From: Blautia schinkii | GTDB taxonomy: Bacteria > Bacillota > Clostridia > Lachnospirales > Lachnospiraceae | NCBI RefSeq assembly: GCF_013304825.1 | Contig: NZ_JAAWUO010000008.1 | Location: 84,241 to 148,240 of the forward strand | Reading direction: 5' to 3' | Length of the DNA stretch: 64,000 nucleotides | Shown: positions 15,429 to 23,990 of the stretch, piece after piece | How positions within the stretch are numbered: position 1 is the stretch's first letter | How the letters are laid out: the number at the start of each line of letters is the position of its first letter | The notes under the pieces: model-generated | The model's input: the letters and a program-made list of their open reading frames with translations, nothing else | What the model was told of the DNA's origin: nothing | Database searches by the model: none | Program-made: the position numbers and the translations under genes

Positions 15429-17944
15429 AAAATAAAACATTGACATATATAAGCTTGTTTAGTTGTGCAGGTGTTGGTTGCTTTGGATTTAAAAAAGCAG
15501 GATTCGAATGTATAGCAACAAATGAATTGATTGAAAGAAGAATAAATGTTCAAAAGTTTAATGATAAATGTAAATTCGATTCTGGATATATCTGTGACGA
15601 TATAACGACAGAAGAAACAAAAAATAAGATTTTTGCAGAAATAAAAAAATGGGAAAAGATGGGCAACGATAAAGTGGACGTTCTAATTGCAACTCCGCCT
15701 TGTCAGGGTATGTCAGTTGCTAACCATAAGAAAGCCGAAAATGAGATTATTAGAAATAGCTTAGTGGTAGAATCGGTACATTTGGTTCAAAAAATAAATC
15801 CTAGATTTTTTATTTTTGAAAATGTGGCTGCTTTTATGAAAACTGGATGTACAGCACCAGATGGTTCGGTAAAGGCAATAGGCGATGTTATATATGAAGA
15901 ATTAGGAGAAAAGTATATTATTGCTAGCAGAATATTGAATTTTAAAAATTATGGTTCCAATTCATCTAGAACACGTACTGTTGTTATAGGTGTAAATAGA
16001 GAGATGGCAGAATATGTATCTCCAATAGAGTTGTATCCAGCGTATGTAGAAGAAAAAAGTCTTAGAAGTATTATCGGTAATATGCCGGAACTTGAATGGG
16101 GAGAGATTTGTTCAAGCGATTTTTACCATGCATTTAGAACATATCCAGAGAGAATGAGATGTTGGATACATGATTTGAAAGAAGGCGAGTGCGCTTTTGA
16201 TAATCAAGATGAACTGAAACGTCCACATAAAATAGTGGATGGTAAAATTGTACCTAATATTCAGAAAAACGGCGATAAGTATACACGTCAATACTGGGAT
16301 AAAGTTGCACCATGTATTCATACAAGAAATGATCAGCTGGCAAGTCAAAATACAGTTCATCCGAAAGAAGATAGAGTATTTTCTGTTCGTGAACTTATGA
16401 AAATTATGACTATTCCAGATGAATTTAAATGGGTAAATTTTTCTCTGGAAGAATTAAATGCACTTCCAGAAAAAAATAAAAAAGCTTTGTTAAAAAAAGA
16501 AGAAATAAAGATAAGACAAAGTATTGGAGAAGCAGTTCCGACAAATGTATTTTTCCAAATAGCGGAGAATATAAAAAATTTTATGGAACAAGAGCATTTT
16601 ACAACTGCAATTATAAATAAAACGATAGAGAATTATAAGTTGGAAGATGCAGAGAATTTGATTAAATTTATTCAGAATAATCCGCTCAATTTAGGAAATG
16701 CATCATTAGCAAGGATTGCTGAATTAACAAATTCAAAAAGGGAAAATAATGCTGCATATTATACGAACAAGTTTATTTTGAATGAAATATTTAAGGAGTT
16801 GCCATCTATAGAGAAAGATGTGATAACTATTTTGGAACCATCCGTAGGAATAGGGAATTTCTTGCCTTTTATTTTCAAAAAATATGAGGAAACCAAAGAA
16901 GTAAATATTGATGTGGTAGATATTGATGGTCGTAACCTGGAAATATTAAGACTATTGTTAGCTAAGCAAAAGATACCATCTAATATGAAATTGAATTTTA
17001 TTCAAGCAGACACATTGTTGTATGATTTTAACAAGCATTATGATTTAGTTATTGGAAACCCTCCATTTTCAAAGCTGAAATCAAAAGATGCCGCAAAGTA
17101 TCTGAAAAACAACATCAATAAAGAAACAACTAATACATTTGAGTTCTTTCTAGAAAAGGCAATGACACTATCAGATTATGTTGTTATGATAACGCCAAAA
17201 GCGGTATTAAATACCCCGGAATTCAGAAAAACTCGTGACCTGCTTGCAACTAAAAAAATTGATTGTATACAGGACTATGGGGAAAATGGTTTCAAGGGAG
17301 TGCTGGTAGAAACAATTTGCCTATTTGTTGGTACAAACGAAAAGCCAAATGAAACTAAAGTGGAATCATTGACTTTGAAGAAAACCGTGGTTCAAAAGCA
17401 GAAGTATATTACAGATAAGGAATATCCATACTGGATTATTTATAGAAATGATTTTTTTGATGGTATTTCTCAAAGACTTGATTTTGATAAGTTTACGGTA
17501 TTCAGAGATAGACAGATTACCAATTCCAATACAACTCAGGATAAAGGCAAAGATTGTTTAAGAGTTATTAAATCAAGAAATATAAGTGATGATGGAAAGG
17601 AAATAATTGATATTCCGGGATATGACTCTTATATAAAGAAAGACACTGTAGAAAATTTGAGTGCTTATAAATTTGTGGGAAATCAGAATGTTTATTTAAC
17701 TCCGAATATGACATATAAACCAAGGGTAATGCGTAATACTGGAAATGTAGTAGTAAATGGTTCGGTTGCAGTATTGATTCCTAAAGAAAAGATGGCATTA
17801 TCAGAAAGACAAATGGAATATTTCTCTTCTGCAGAATATAGAAAGTTTTATCAAATCGCAAGAAACTATCAAACACGTTCATTAAACGTGGATGCAACAA
17901 GTGTATTTTTTTATGGGGTACTAAAGGAGTGTTGTAATGGATAA
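15422..17944 (+). CDS. Fused C5-cytosine and N6-adenine DNA methyltransferase
   Basis: An 840-residue protein with two methyltransferase domains. Residues 1-390 are a C5-cytosine enzyme: SLFSCAGVGCFGF (motif I), ATPPCQGMS with the catalytic Cys (motif IV), FENV (motif VI), and a late SVRELMKIMTIPDEF segment. Residues about 430-840 are an Eco57I/type I-like N6-adenine enzyme: AYYTNKFI, EPSVGIGNFLPF (SAM site), DLVIGNPPFS (catalytic NPPF), then a target-recognition-like C-terminus. Both catalytic motifs are intact. Such fusions are known from type IIS systems, where the two strands of an asymmetric site need different methylations. It overlaps the downstream HNH gene by eight bases. The DNA is markedly A/T-rich. 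Confidence 0.88.
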   Translation: MLKNKTLTYISLFSCAGVGCFGFKKAGFECIATNELIERRINVQKFNDKCKFDSGYICDDITTEETKNKIFAEIKKWEKMGNDKVDVLIATPPCQGMSVANHKKAENEIIRNSLVVESVHLVQKINPRFFIFENVAAFMKTGCTAPDGSVKAIGDVIYEELGEKYIIASRILNFKNYGSNSSRTRTVVIGVNREMAEYVSPIELYPAYVEEKSLRSIIGNMPELEWGEICSSDFYHAFRTYPERMRCWIHDLKEGECAFDNQDELKRPHKIVDGKIVPNIQKNGDKYTRQYWDKVAPCIHTRNDQLASQNTVHPKEDRVFSVRELMKIMTIPDEFKWVNFSLEELNALPEKNKKALLKKEEIKIRQSIGEAVPTNVFFQIAENIKNFMEQEHFTTAIINKTIENYKLEDAENLIKFIQNNPLNLGNASLARIAELTNSKRENNAAYYTNKFILNEIFKELPSIEKDVITILEPSVGIGNFLPFIFKKYEETKEVNIDVVDIDGRNLEILRLLLAKQKIPSNMKLNFIQADTLLYDFNKHYDLVIGNPPFSKLKSKDAAKYLKNNINKETTNTFEFFLEKAMTLSDYVVMITPKAVLNTPEFRKTRDLLATKKIDCIQDYGENGFKGVLVETICLFVGTNEKPNETKVESLTLKKTVVQKQKYITDKEYPYWIIYRNDFFDGISQRLDFDKFTVFRDRQITNSNTTQDKGKDCLRVIKSRNISDDGKEIIDIPGYDSYIKKDTVENLSAYKFVGNQNVYLTPNMTYKPRVMRNTGNVVVNGSVAVLIPKEKMALSERQMEYFSSAEYRKFYQIARNYQTRSLNVDATSVFFYGVLKECCNG

Positions 17945-19154
17945 TACAACAATACAAAAATTTTTAGATGAACATGATTATGATATCAGGAAAACACATA
18001 ATGGGCGTTGGATAGATCAAAAATGTACAATGGATGTAGTATGCCTGGTATCTGATTGTATTGTGGAATATACCAGTAATAGAGAGGATAAAAGATTTAC
18101 AGTAAATGATATCTGGTATAGTGATTATACGGTGGAAAATGTTCAACAAATTTTTAGCAAACCAAATCCTACTCAGAAAGCATCAAATGAATATGATAAG
18201 TATTTTGGACAGCCAATAAAGTTACTGGATGCGGCAGGCGTAATTCACGGTGAAAAAAGTGGAAGAGGATACACGTATTCTATCGTGAATCAAGAATTGT
18301 TAGAGTATATAAGCTTCAGAGAAAGAAATAGTTTTAACTTCTTGTGTTTATATATTGAAAAAGTTCTTAAGGATAGTGGACTTTATAGAATATTTGAATA
18401 CTTTTTCAGGTTACAAGATAAAAACAGTTTTAGAGAATTAAAAGATGCATATACGCAATTTACAATCAATTATACGCCGATAAATGGAGCAACAGAATGT
18501 GGTAGAATTTTTACTAAAGTGTTGAATCCATTAGCTTGTAAATATCGGAAATGCGGAACGGAAAGAGGTCACATATCAAAAGATATTATTACTCAAGATA
18601 TGATTATGTATAATCAGAGAAATTGGAGAGATATTTTATCTGAGAAACCGAAAGATATGACGAGAATTGAGTATGAGATAACATTGCCGAAGCCTAGTGA
18701 AGACTGCATGACAACGTATCGTATTAATCGAGCTAAAAAGAATTTGCGTAGATTTAATGATCAGTATCGAAATGGAAAGACGGAAGTTTATGATGAAAGG
18801 CATATCAAGGATCCAGCTACACAGATGCATCATATATTTCCGGCAAGTGATTATCCTGCAATTGCAGACTATTTGGAGAACTTGATTGCCTTGACACCTA
18901 CACAACATTATACATATGCTCATCCGAACAATAATACCCAATATATTGATAGAGCGTATCAATATGTGTGTTTGATCTCTAAGACAGGTACTATTAGAGA
19001 TAATTTGCTAGGGAAAAATAAAGCTCCTATTATATATGATTTTTATTTGTATCAGACAGTACTGAATACGGGGTTAGGAACAGAGGAATTTTATGAAATT
19101 CAAGAACTGGATTTTGATGGGTTGTTAAATTGTATTGAGAAGTATTATGTTTAA
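17937..19154 (+). CDS. HNH endonuclease, probable restriction partner of the fused methyltransferase
   Basis: A 405-residue protein overlapping the methyltransferase by eight bases. The C-terminal part (about 290-340) has MHHIFPASDYPAIADYLENL and LTPTQHYTYAHPNNNTQYID, an HNH nuclease core with the HH pair, Asn and later His. The N-terminal 280 residues have no family I recognise and probably carry target recognition. Coupled translation with the methyltransferase strongly suggests a type II (IIS-like) restriction enzyme. Recognition sequence unknown. Confidence 0.75.
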   Translation: MDNTTIQKFLDEHDYDIRKTHNGRWIDQKCTMDVVCLVSDCIVEYTSNREDKRFTVNDIWYSDYTVENVQQIFSKPNPTQKASNEYDKYFGQPIKLLDAAGVIHGEKSGRGYTYSIVNQELLEYISFRERNSFNFLCLYIEKVLKDSGLYRIFEYFFRLQDKNSFRELKDAYTQFTINYTPINGATECGRIFTKVLNPLACKYRKCGTERGHISKDIITQDMIMYNQRNWRDILSEKPKDMTRIEYEITLPKPSEDCMTTYRINRAKKNLRRFNDQYRNGKTEVYDERHIKDPATQMHHIFPASDYPAIADYLENLIALTPTQHYTYAHPNNNTQYIDRAYQYVCLISKTGTIRDNLLGKNKAPIIYDFYLYQTVLNTGLGTEEFYEIQELDFDGLLNCIEKYYV

Positions 19155-19170
19155 ATAAGGAGAAAGTTAG

Positions 19171-19545
19171 TTGAAGAGAAAAGAATTTAAAGAAAAATTA
19201 TTTGATGCGTTAAAAAGTGATGTCGACAATATGTCGTATGATGAGAAAATGATTCTAGTGAATAATTTGTTGATTGATTTTGAAAAAGAGAACGAATATT
19301 TGCGGGACACGTCAAATAAGGGGCAGAAATGGAAAGATGAAGAATTAAAAATAATATTATCAGATGCACCGTCTAAAGCTAACTGTATAAAGTATGCAAG
19401 ATTATTTAAAAGAGGATATGGAAGTATCGAACAGATATATAGATGGTCAACAACTTCTCCGATAGAAATGTCAGATGAACGTAAAGAGGATAGTTTTATT
19501 TGTCAAATTAAAAAGGTAGCAAAAGAACTTGGACTTAGAGGATAA
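19171..19545 (+). CDS. Small Myb/SANT-like protein in the defence-like cargo
   Basis: A 124-residue protein starting with TTG 19171 behind AAGGAG. Residues 50-95 (WKDEELKIILSDAPSKANCI, then FKRGYGSIEQIYRW) look like a Myb/SANT-type three-helix unit of a sort found beside or fused to HNH nucleases. The gene sits between two HNH-nuclease genes. It could deliver one of them to DNA. No catalytic motif. Function not known. Confidence 0.55.
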   Translation: MKRKEFKEKLFDALKSDVDNMSYDEKMILVNNLLIDFEKENEYLRDTSNKGQKWKDEELKIILSDAPSKANCIKYARLFKRGYGSIEQIYRWSTTSPIEMSDERKEDSFICQIKKVAKELGLRG

Positions 19546-19555
19546 GGGGAATTTC

Positions 19556-20359
19556 ATGGAATTAAACTGGGGGAATATTTTACATTTTAACAGTGAAAAA
19601 GACTATTATGAAGTATTAGGATTTTTATCAAAAGAAGAGGAACTTATAAGAGTATATACTGAAAATAATGATAAAGCAGGAGCATGGTCCAGTCAAGGAA
19701 GAATGTCGCTACGTAATGTGAGCATAGATTCTTTGCCGGAGGCGTTAAAGAATGCGTTTGAAACGAGCGTTGATGGAAGAATCAGTGTGACACATTATGT
19801 GAAAAATCTTAAAGAGAATCATAATTTTTCGAGAGAAATAGATCCGACAGGCAGTGATTTTACGAAAAGATTGTACAAAGAATCTTTGGAGAAAGTTTTA
19901 GAAACGGTTCCAGAAGAATATGAAAATGATTTTTATCGGGGATATCACTGGAATTGCGAGATTATAGAAAGAATTAGAAATGCATCTAAACATGAAATCA
20001 ATTGGGATGAAGAAACCGTTCAAGAAGAGACAGCAGGAACTACTGAGGGAAAGAGAACTGTCTATTATACTACAAAATATGAGCGTAGCTCTAAGAATAG
20101 AGAGGCAGCAATACGAATTCATGGAACGAAATGCATGATTTGTGGATTTGATTTTGGACAAAAATATGGTGAGTTGGGAAAAGGTTATATTGAAGTCCAT
20201 CATATAAAACCTTTAGCAACATTAGAGCAAGAAGTAGTTATAAATCCGGAGACAGATTTAATATGCGTATGTGCAAATTGTCATAGAATGTTGCATAGAT
20301 TTAAAAATTATATTGTTACAGTAGAAGAATTGAAGTATATTGTAGATGATAATAAATGA
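19556..20359 (+). CDS. HNH endonuclease with novel N-terminal domain
   Basis: A 267-residue protein from ATG 19556, six bases after AAGGGGA. The C-terminus has a McrA-like HNH zinc nuclease: CMICGFDFG, YIEVHHIKPLA, LICVCANCHRMLHR. Four Cys and the catalytic His-His are present. Residues 10-90 (VYTENNDKAGAWSSQGRMSL, DGRISVTHYVKNL) form a domain that recurs alone in the gene at 20389. It probably cuts modified or invading DNA, as McrA-like proteins do; this is inference. Confidence 0.75.
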   Translation: MELNWGNILHFNSEKDYYEVLGFLSKEEELIRVYTENNDKAGAWSSQGRMSLRNVSIDSLPEALKNAFETSVDGRISVTHYVKNLKENHNFSREIDPTGSDFTKRLYKESLEKVLETVPEEYENDFYRGYHWNCEIIERIRNASKHEINWDEETVQEETAGTTEGKRTVYYTTKYERSSKNREAAIRIHGTKCMICGFDFGQKYGELGKGYIEVHHIKPLATLEQEVVINPETDLICVCANCHRMLHRFKNYIVTVEELKYIVDDNK

Positions 20360-20388
20360 TTATTGCTTTGCAAGGAAAGAGGGATATA

Positions 20389-20685
20389 ATGGGGAAATTG
20401 GTTTTTGGAAAAAACGGACAGGTTCATTTTAATAACGAAAATGAAAAACAAGAAGCGATAGAATATCTGTTAACATCTGATAATGTTGATTTCGATGTCC
20501 ATGAGGATAATCAAGAGCAAGGGGCTTGGGGACCAGAAGAAAGAATTCATTTCAAAAGTGAAGATGGTGTACCAGATTGTTTAAAACGTTTGATGACGGC
20601 GGGAAGACCAGGACTTTATGGAAGAATTAATTGCAAAGAATTTTGTGAAGAATTACGCAAAGAGGCAAAAAGAAGAGAACAATAA
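20389..20685 (+). CDS. Stand-alone copy of the HNH protein's N-terminal domain
   Basis: A 98-residue protein from ATG 20389. The segment VHEDNQEQGAWGPEERIHF, then LYGRINCKEF, lines up with residues 35-90 of the preceding HNH protein (TENNDKAGAWSSQGRMSL and DGRISVTHYV). So this is the same domain without a nuclease. It might bind the same ligand, pair with the nuclease, or restrain it. I do not recognise the family. Confidence 0.6.
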   Translation: MGKLVFGKNGQVHFNNENEKQEAIEYLLTSDNVDFDVHEDNQEQGAWGPEERIHFKSEDGVPDCLKRLMTAGRPGLYGRINCKEFCEELRKEAKRREQ

Positions 20686-20710
20686 GTAGAGTTAAAAAAG
20701 TGATAAATGA

Positions 20711-21511
20711 GTGAAAAAATTGCGAGTATGTTTTTGGAATACCAATAAAAATGAAAATATAAATGAGTATATTTCTGATATAATAGTAGAACAAGAAATA
20801 GATATTTTGGCGTTAGCTGAATATGAATCAGATATTGAAGAGCTTAAGAAAATGCTGGCATTATATAATATTGTTATAGAACAGGCTATAACAATTGGAT
20901 GCGACAGAATTACTATCCTAAAAAGAAAAGCAAATATACAACCGGCATTTCAAAATAAATATTGCTCTATGCAGATTATCGATAATATGTACCTTTTAGT
21001 ATGCTTACATTTGCCTAGTAAATTGTATGCGGATGTGCTTAAGAGAGGAATCGCAATTGCCCGTATTGTTGAGGAAATACAAATACAGGAAGAAAAATTG
21101 GGCATTGAGAAGACGATTATAGTTGGTGATATTAATGAGAATCCATATGAAACGGGGTGTTTAGGAGCAAGTGGTTTTCATGGAATACCGGTATATAAAG
21201 ATACAATGAAAAAATATCGTGTAATAATGGATGAGAGTTTTAAAATGTTCTATAATCCTATGTGGAATTTACTTGGTGATTTCTCGTTTCCACCAGGAAC
21301 ATATTATTATTCAGGCAATGAGGTGGAAAATTCTTTTTGGAATGTGTATGATCAGGTAATGATTCGTCCTTGTTTAAGAGGACAATTTGTAGATGATGAA
21401 TTGAAAATATTATGTGAAACCAAAAAGAGAAAATTGATTGATGCAAACAATCATCCAGATAAAAAGATTAGTGATCATTTGCCAATAGTATTTGAAATTA
21501 TGGAGGACTAA
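20711..21511 (+). CDS. Endonuclease/exonuclease/phosphatase (EEP) fold protein
   Basis: A 266-residue single-domain protein. CFWNTNKNEN (strand 1 Asn), LALAEYESD (catalytic Glu), IVGDINENPYE (the D-x-N motif), VYDQVMIRP and ISDHLPIVFE (C-terminal Asp-His) are the signature positions of the EEP superfamily (DNase I, ExoIII, Mg-phosphodiesterases). The start GTG 20711 lacks a strong ribosome binding site, so the exact N-terminus is less sure. Being in a cassette of nucleases, it is probably a DNase or nucleotide phosphodiesterase effector. It is 25 bases after its neighbour and is followed directly by the 183-residue gene. Confidence 0.72.
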   Translation: MKKLRVCFWNTNKNENINEYISDIIVEQEIDILALAEYESDIEELKKMLALYNIVIEQAITIGCDRITILKRKANIQPAFQNKYCSMQIIDNMYLLVCLHLPSKLYADVLKRGIAIARIVEEIQIQEEKLGIEKTIIVGDINENPYETGCLGASGFHGIPVYKDTMKKYRVIMDESFKMFYNPMWNLLGDFSFPPGTYYYSGNEVENSFWNVYDQVMIRPCLRGQFVDDELKILCETKKRKLIDANNHPDKKISDHLPIVFEIMED

Positions 21512-21512
21512 A

Positions 21513-22064
21513 ATGGGGTACAATTTGAAAACAGATTACAATTTTAGTGCAGTTGACTCAGTTATGCCAGATATAGTTATGAGTGACATATGTAATGAGT
21601 TGGAAAAAATTACGAAAGGTTTTGTTGTTGCAAATGTTCGTAAATATGATGGAAAAATAGAATCGTATGATACAATGGGAGCAATGGCAGCATTAGCCGC
21701 ATCGTTGCAGACATCTATGCGTGTAGATATTCAAGACAAACTAGGTGTAATTGAGGAAACTAGTTTTAAGTATGAGATGTATTTGACTGCAAATCAAATA
21801 GAAAATTATAAATATAGAGTTATGTTTGTTGGTTATGGAATAGCGGGATATCCAGTAAAAGTTGTATTGGAACAAGACATTGCTGATGAATTAAATAATA
21901 AGGAGGATTCAGGATATATTTATACAATAGATTCTAAAACTGAATTTGAAGAACTGTTGGTTAGTGTATTTAATAGTAAGACCATGCAAAAAATAATTCA
22001 AAATCTTATAACAGCCTCGAATAGAAAATTATTGGAGCAAAAAGAGGCAAAAGAGGATTGCTAA
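21513..22064 (+). CDS. Unknown protein ending the element B cargo operon
   Basis: A 183-residue protein from ATG 21513, six bases after GGAGG and one base after the EEP gene stop, so translation is coupled. Soluble, mixed alpha/beta, with no motif I recognise; SYDTMGAMAALAASLQTSMR and YRVMFVGYGIAGYPVKVVLE are the most ordered-looking parts. The tight spacing suggests a partner of the EEP protein. Confidence 0.5.
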   Translation: MGYNLKTDYNFSAVDSVMPDIVMSDICNELEKITKGFVVANVRKYDGKIESYDTMGAMAALAASLQTSMRVDIQDKLGVIEETSFKYEMYLTANQIENYKYRVMFVGYGIAGYPVKVVLEQDIADELNNKEDSGYIYTIDSKTEFEELLVSVFNSKTMQKIIQNLITASNRKLLEQKEAKEDC

Positions 22065-22089
22065 ATTACATGAATTTGTTATAATGAAG

Positions 22090-22192
22090 TGGCAACAAAT
22101 TGGCAACAGAAAATCAGCGAGCCAAAATAATATACGCAACTGAAATAAAATAATGGCAAAAAAGATACAAAACTTAAATAAATATGTTTAAG
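22090..22192. repeat. Right-end signals of element B: paired arm-type repeats and operator copy
   Basis: TGGCAACA repeats at 22090-22097 and 22101-22108 (11-bp period) match the pair at the right end of A. At 22173-22192 CTTAAATAAATATGTTTAAG is a near-palindrome resembling the left-end operator at 9313-9332. I see no gene in 22065-22335. Confidence 0.6.
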
Positions 22193-22229
22193 AATATCTT
22201 TGGACTTGCCGAGTTTGAATAACGGACAA

Positions 22230-22270
22230 AAAACCTCGGATGCCCATTTTACAAGGGTTTCCGAGGTTTT
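22230..22270. terminator. Terminator-like hairpin at the B/C junction
   Basis: AAAACCTCGGA (22230-22240) pairs with TCCGAGGTTTT (22260-22270), with a small inner CCC/GGG stem. A TTTTGTT run follows. It separates the right-end repeats of B from the next repeat pair and can end transcripts from either side. Confidence 0.65.
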
Positions 22271-22281
22271 GTTATGTCTGT

Positions 22282-22300
22282 TGGCTCTATTTTGGCTCTA
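22282..22300. repeat. Paired TGGCTCTA repeats, 11-bp period
   Basis: TGGCTCTA at 22282-22289 and 22293-22300. The same pair occurs at 37875 and 37886, the right end of element C. Here it lies 192 bp after the TGGCAACA pair; at the C end it lies 191 bp before a TGCTACTAAT pair. Confidence 0.6.
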
Positions 22301-22335
22301 TTTAAGAAATTTTGATAGGTAAAAACGTCGACGGA

Positions 22336-22923
22336 TTAAAAAATATAGGATTTGAGCAACCAAACAAAAAACATAGATATAATAAATCCGATTGTGGCAC
22401 TTAGTAAAGCTGAAAGCAGTTGCTGATAAGGACGTTTTCCTTTTTCTTGTGCTTTTTCAATTTCATCTAATTGCTTTCCTTCGGTGAATGCCACAATTTC
22501 TTTGTACGTCATAATATCATTTTCTTTTTTGAACTTTTCTACTCTTAAAGCGTAATATATCATAATTAAGAAAAGAATTCCCCAAACGATATATCCACAA
22601 TATCCTAAAAATACTGCCAATGGCACAGCTGCAATGACAGTTAATATTAAAAGTACTGTAAAAATAGCTCCATCACGATTAAATTTCTGTATAGCTTCTT
22701 TGCTAATTTCTTCTTTCATAGTAGTAATATCTCCTTTGATTAGTTGATCAAGAGAGATGTGAAATGTTGAACTTAACAGTAGCAGGCTATGAATATCTGG
22801 ATAACTTTTATCATTTTCCCAATTAGAAATAGTTTGTCTTGTGACATATATTTTTTCTGCAAGTTCTTCCTGAGATAAATTCATATCTGTTCGATATCTT
22901 TTTATCTGTTTATACAGTTCCAA
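22336..22923 (-). CDS. XRE-family regulator with membrane-spanning C-terminus
   Basis: A 195-residue protein from TTG 22923 (minus strand), six bases after AAGGAGG. Residues 5-60 form an XRE helix-turn-helix (MNLSQEELAEKIYVTRQTIS). Two hydrophobic segments (about 88-125) and a final one (FIISMFFVWLLKSYIF) place it in the membrane. Such HTH-membrane proteins are widespread in Firmicutes; the signal they sense is generally unknown. It belongs to the left part of element C or to a remnant between B and C. Confidence 0.75.
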   Translation of the reverse strand: MELYKQIKRYRTDMNLSQEELAEKIYVTRQTISNWENDKSYPDIHSLLLLSSTFHISLDQLIKGDITTMKEEISKEAIQKFNRDGAIFTVLLILTVIAAVPLAVFLGYCGYIVWGILFLIMIYYALRVEKFKKENDIMTYKEIVAFTEGKQLDEIEKAQEKGKRPYQQLLSALLSATIGFIISMFFVWLLKSYIF

Positions 22924-23066
22924 TGCGCGTCCTCCTTTTTACGTGTTTTTTCTCTCGACCTAGACATATCGTATTAAATGTTAGTAAATGATTCTATCAA
23001 AATGCTTTTACATAGAGTAAATTCAATAGTCAAAGGTCTTTTACATAGTAGAATGAGAGGTTATAT

Positions 23067-23609
23067 CTATTGTGGAAATACTTTTACAGTAATTCTGTTG
23101 GTTCCTTTTTTGACAACCATATTATCATCTACTAGATGATTTTTTATATCTTCCATGTTCTGCTCAATCTCAGTGATAGTTTCTGCATAATTATCTTCGG
23201 CACTCAATTTATTCTTGGAGTTTTCCAGATTTTCTTTTATTTGCTTTGCTTTAAGATAGGTGCAAAGTTTATTGTTGATAGCAGCGTTCTGAAAAGAAAA
23301 TTTCACAGTAGAAGGGATAAACTCTCCATTTTCATCTCTTTCTGCTTCAAATTTCATATCTACTTGCTCATCTAATTTAAACAGTAAAGAAAGTACATCA
23401 GATACAGTTTCTATATCAAAATCCATGAATAGATTAATGCTGATGCCAAGAGCGTTTGTGATTTTCAGTAATTGATCCGGCTTTGGATTGCGAATACCAT
23501 ACTCATACTTTTTGATAGTAGCCGGATTTATGCCGGAAAGATTTCCCAACATTTCTTGTGATATTCCACGTATATTCCGATAATATTTGATTTTTTCTCC
23601 GACAGTCAT
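23067..23609 (-). CDS. HTH (XRE) regulator of element C
   Basis: A 180-residue protein from ATG 23609 (minus strand) behind AGGAGAAAC. The XRE helix-turn-helix occupies residues 1-65 (YRNIRGISQEMLGNLSGINP). The remainder is helical and charged and unlike the A and B regulators. Divergent from xis-int of element C. The intergenic region holds three ACACAWWWGTGT palindromes, so it has changed DNA specificity together with its operators. Confidence 0.82.
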   Translation of the reverse strand: MTVGEKIKYYRNIRGISQEMLGNLSGINPATIKKYEYGIRNPKPDQLLKITNALGISINLFMDFDIETVSDVLSLLFKLDEQVDMKFEAERDENGEFIPSTVKFSFQNAAINNKLCTYLKAKQIKENLENSKNKLSAEDNYAETITEIEQNMEDIKNHLVDDNMVVKKGTNRITVKVFPQ

Positions 23610-23662
23610 AGTGTTTCTCCTTTTTGTGCTTTGTGGGTATAGAGATAGTTTAGCACATTGGG

Positions 23663-23750
23663 ACACATTTGTGTATAAAAATTTATGAAAAATACTTGAC
23701 GAACACAAATGTGTACTATATAATACGAATTACAAGGAACACAAAAGTGT
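23663..23750. promoter_or_regulatory. Divergent promoter of element C with three ACACA(N2)TGTGT-type operators
   Basis: Rightward promoter TTGACG at 23696-23701, a 17-nt spacer, TATAAT at 23719-23724. Operators: ACACATTTGTGT 23663-23674, ACACAAATGTGT 23703-23714 (inside the spacer) and ACACAAAAGTGT 23739-23750. They are about 36-40 bp apart. A fourth, identical to the second, is at 37950-37961 at the other end of the element. Confidence 0.75.
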
Positions 23751-23781
23751 ACTAAGATTAAAGAGGAAAGGAGAAATGAAT

Positions 23782-23970
23782 ATGGAGAATACGATGAAAA
23801 TGTATATTACCGCAGATGAAGTTGCTGAATTACTCGGAGTATCTAGAGGGTATGCATATAAAGTTATTCGAGGACTGAATGATGAGTTGAAAGCAAAGGG
23901 ATTTCGAGTGATTTCAGGGAAAGTGCCAAGAAAGTATTTTCAGGAAAAATATTATGGAATGGTTGTTTAG
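23782..23970 (+). CDS. xis: Excisionase-like protein, element C
   Basis: A 62-residue winged-helix protein (YITADEVAELLGVSRGYAYK, RVISGKVPRKYF) matching those at 950 and 9353. ATG 23782 is preferred to 23776 because AGGAG (23769-23773) is then eight bases away. It is followed after 20 bases by int. Confidence 0.78.
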   Translation: MENTMKMYITADEVAELLGVSRGYAYKVIRGLNDELKAKGFRVISGKVPRKYFQEKYYGMVV

Positions 23971-23990
23971 AAGAAAGAGGGGATGAAGAT

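Noticed and set aside
23663..23750. Spaced ACACAWWWGTGT motifs as a CRISPR-like repeat
   Set aside because: Only 12 bp, palindromic, within one divergent promoter, and with no cas genes anywhere in the window. They fit operators.
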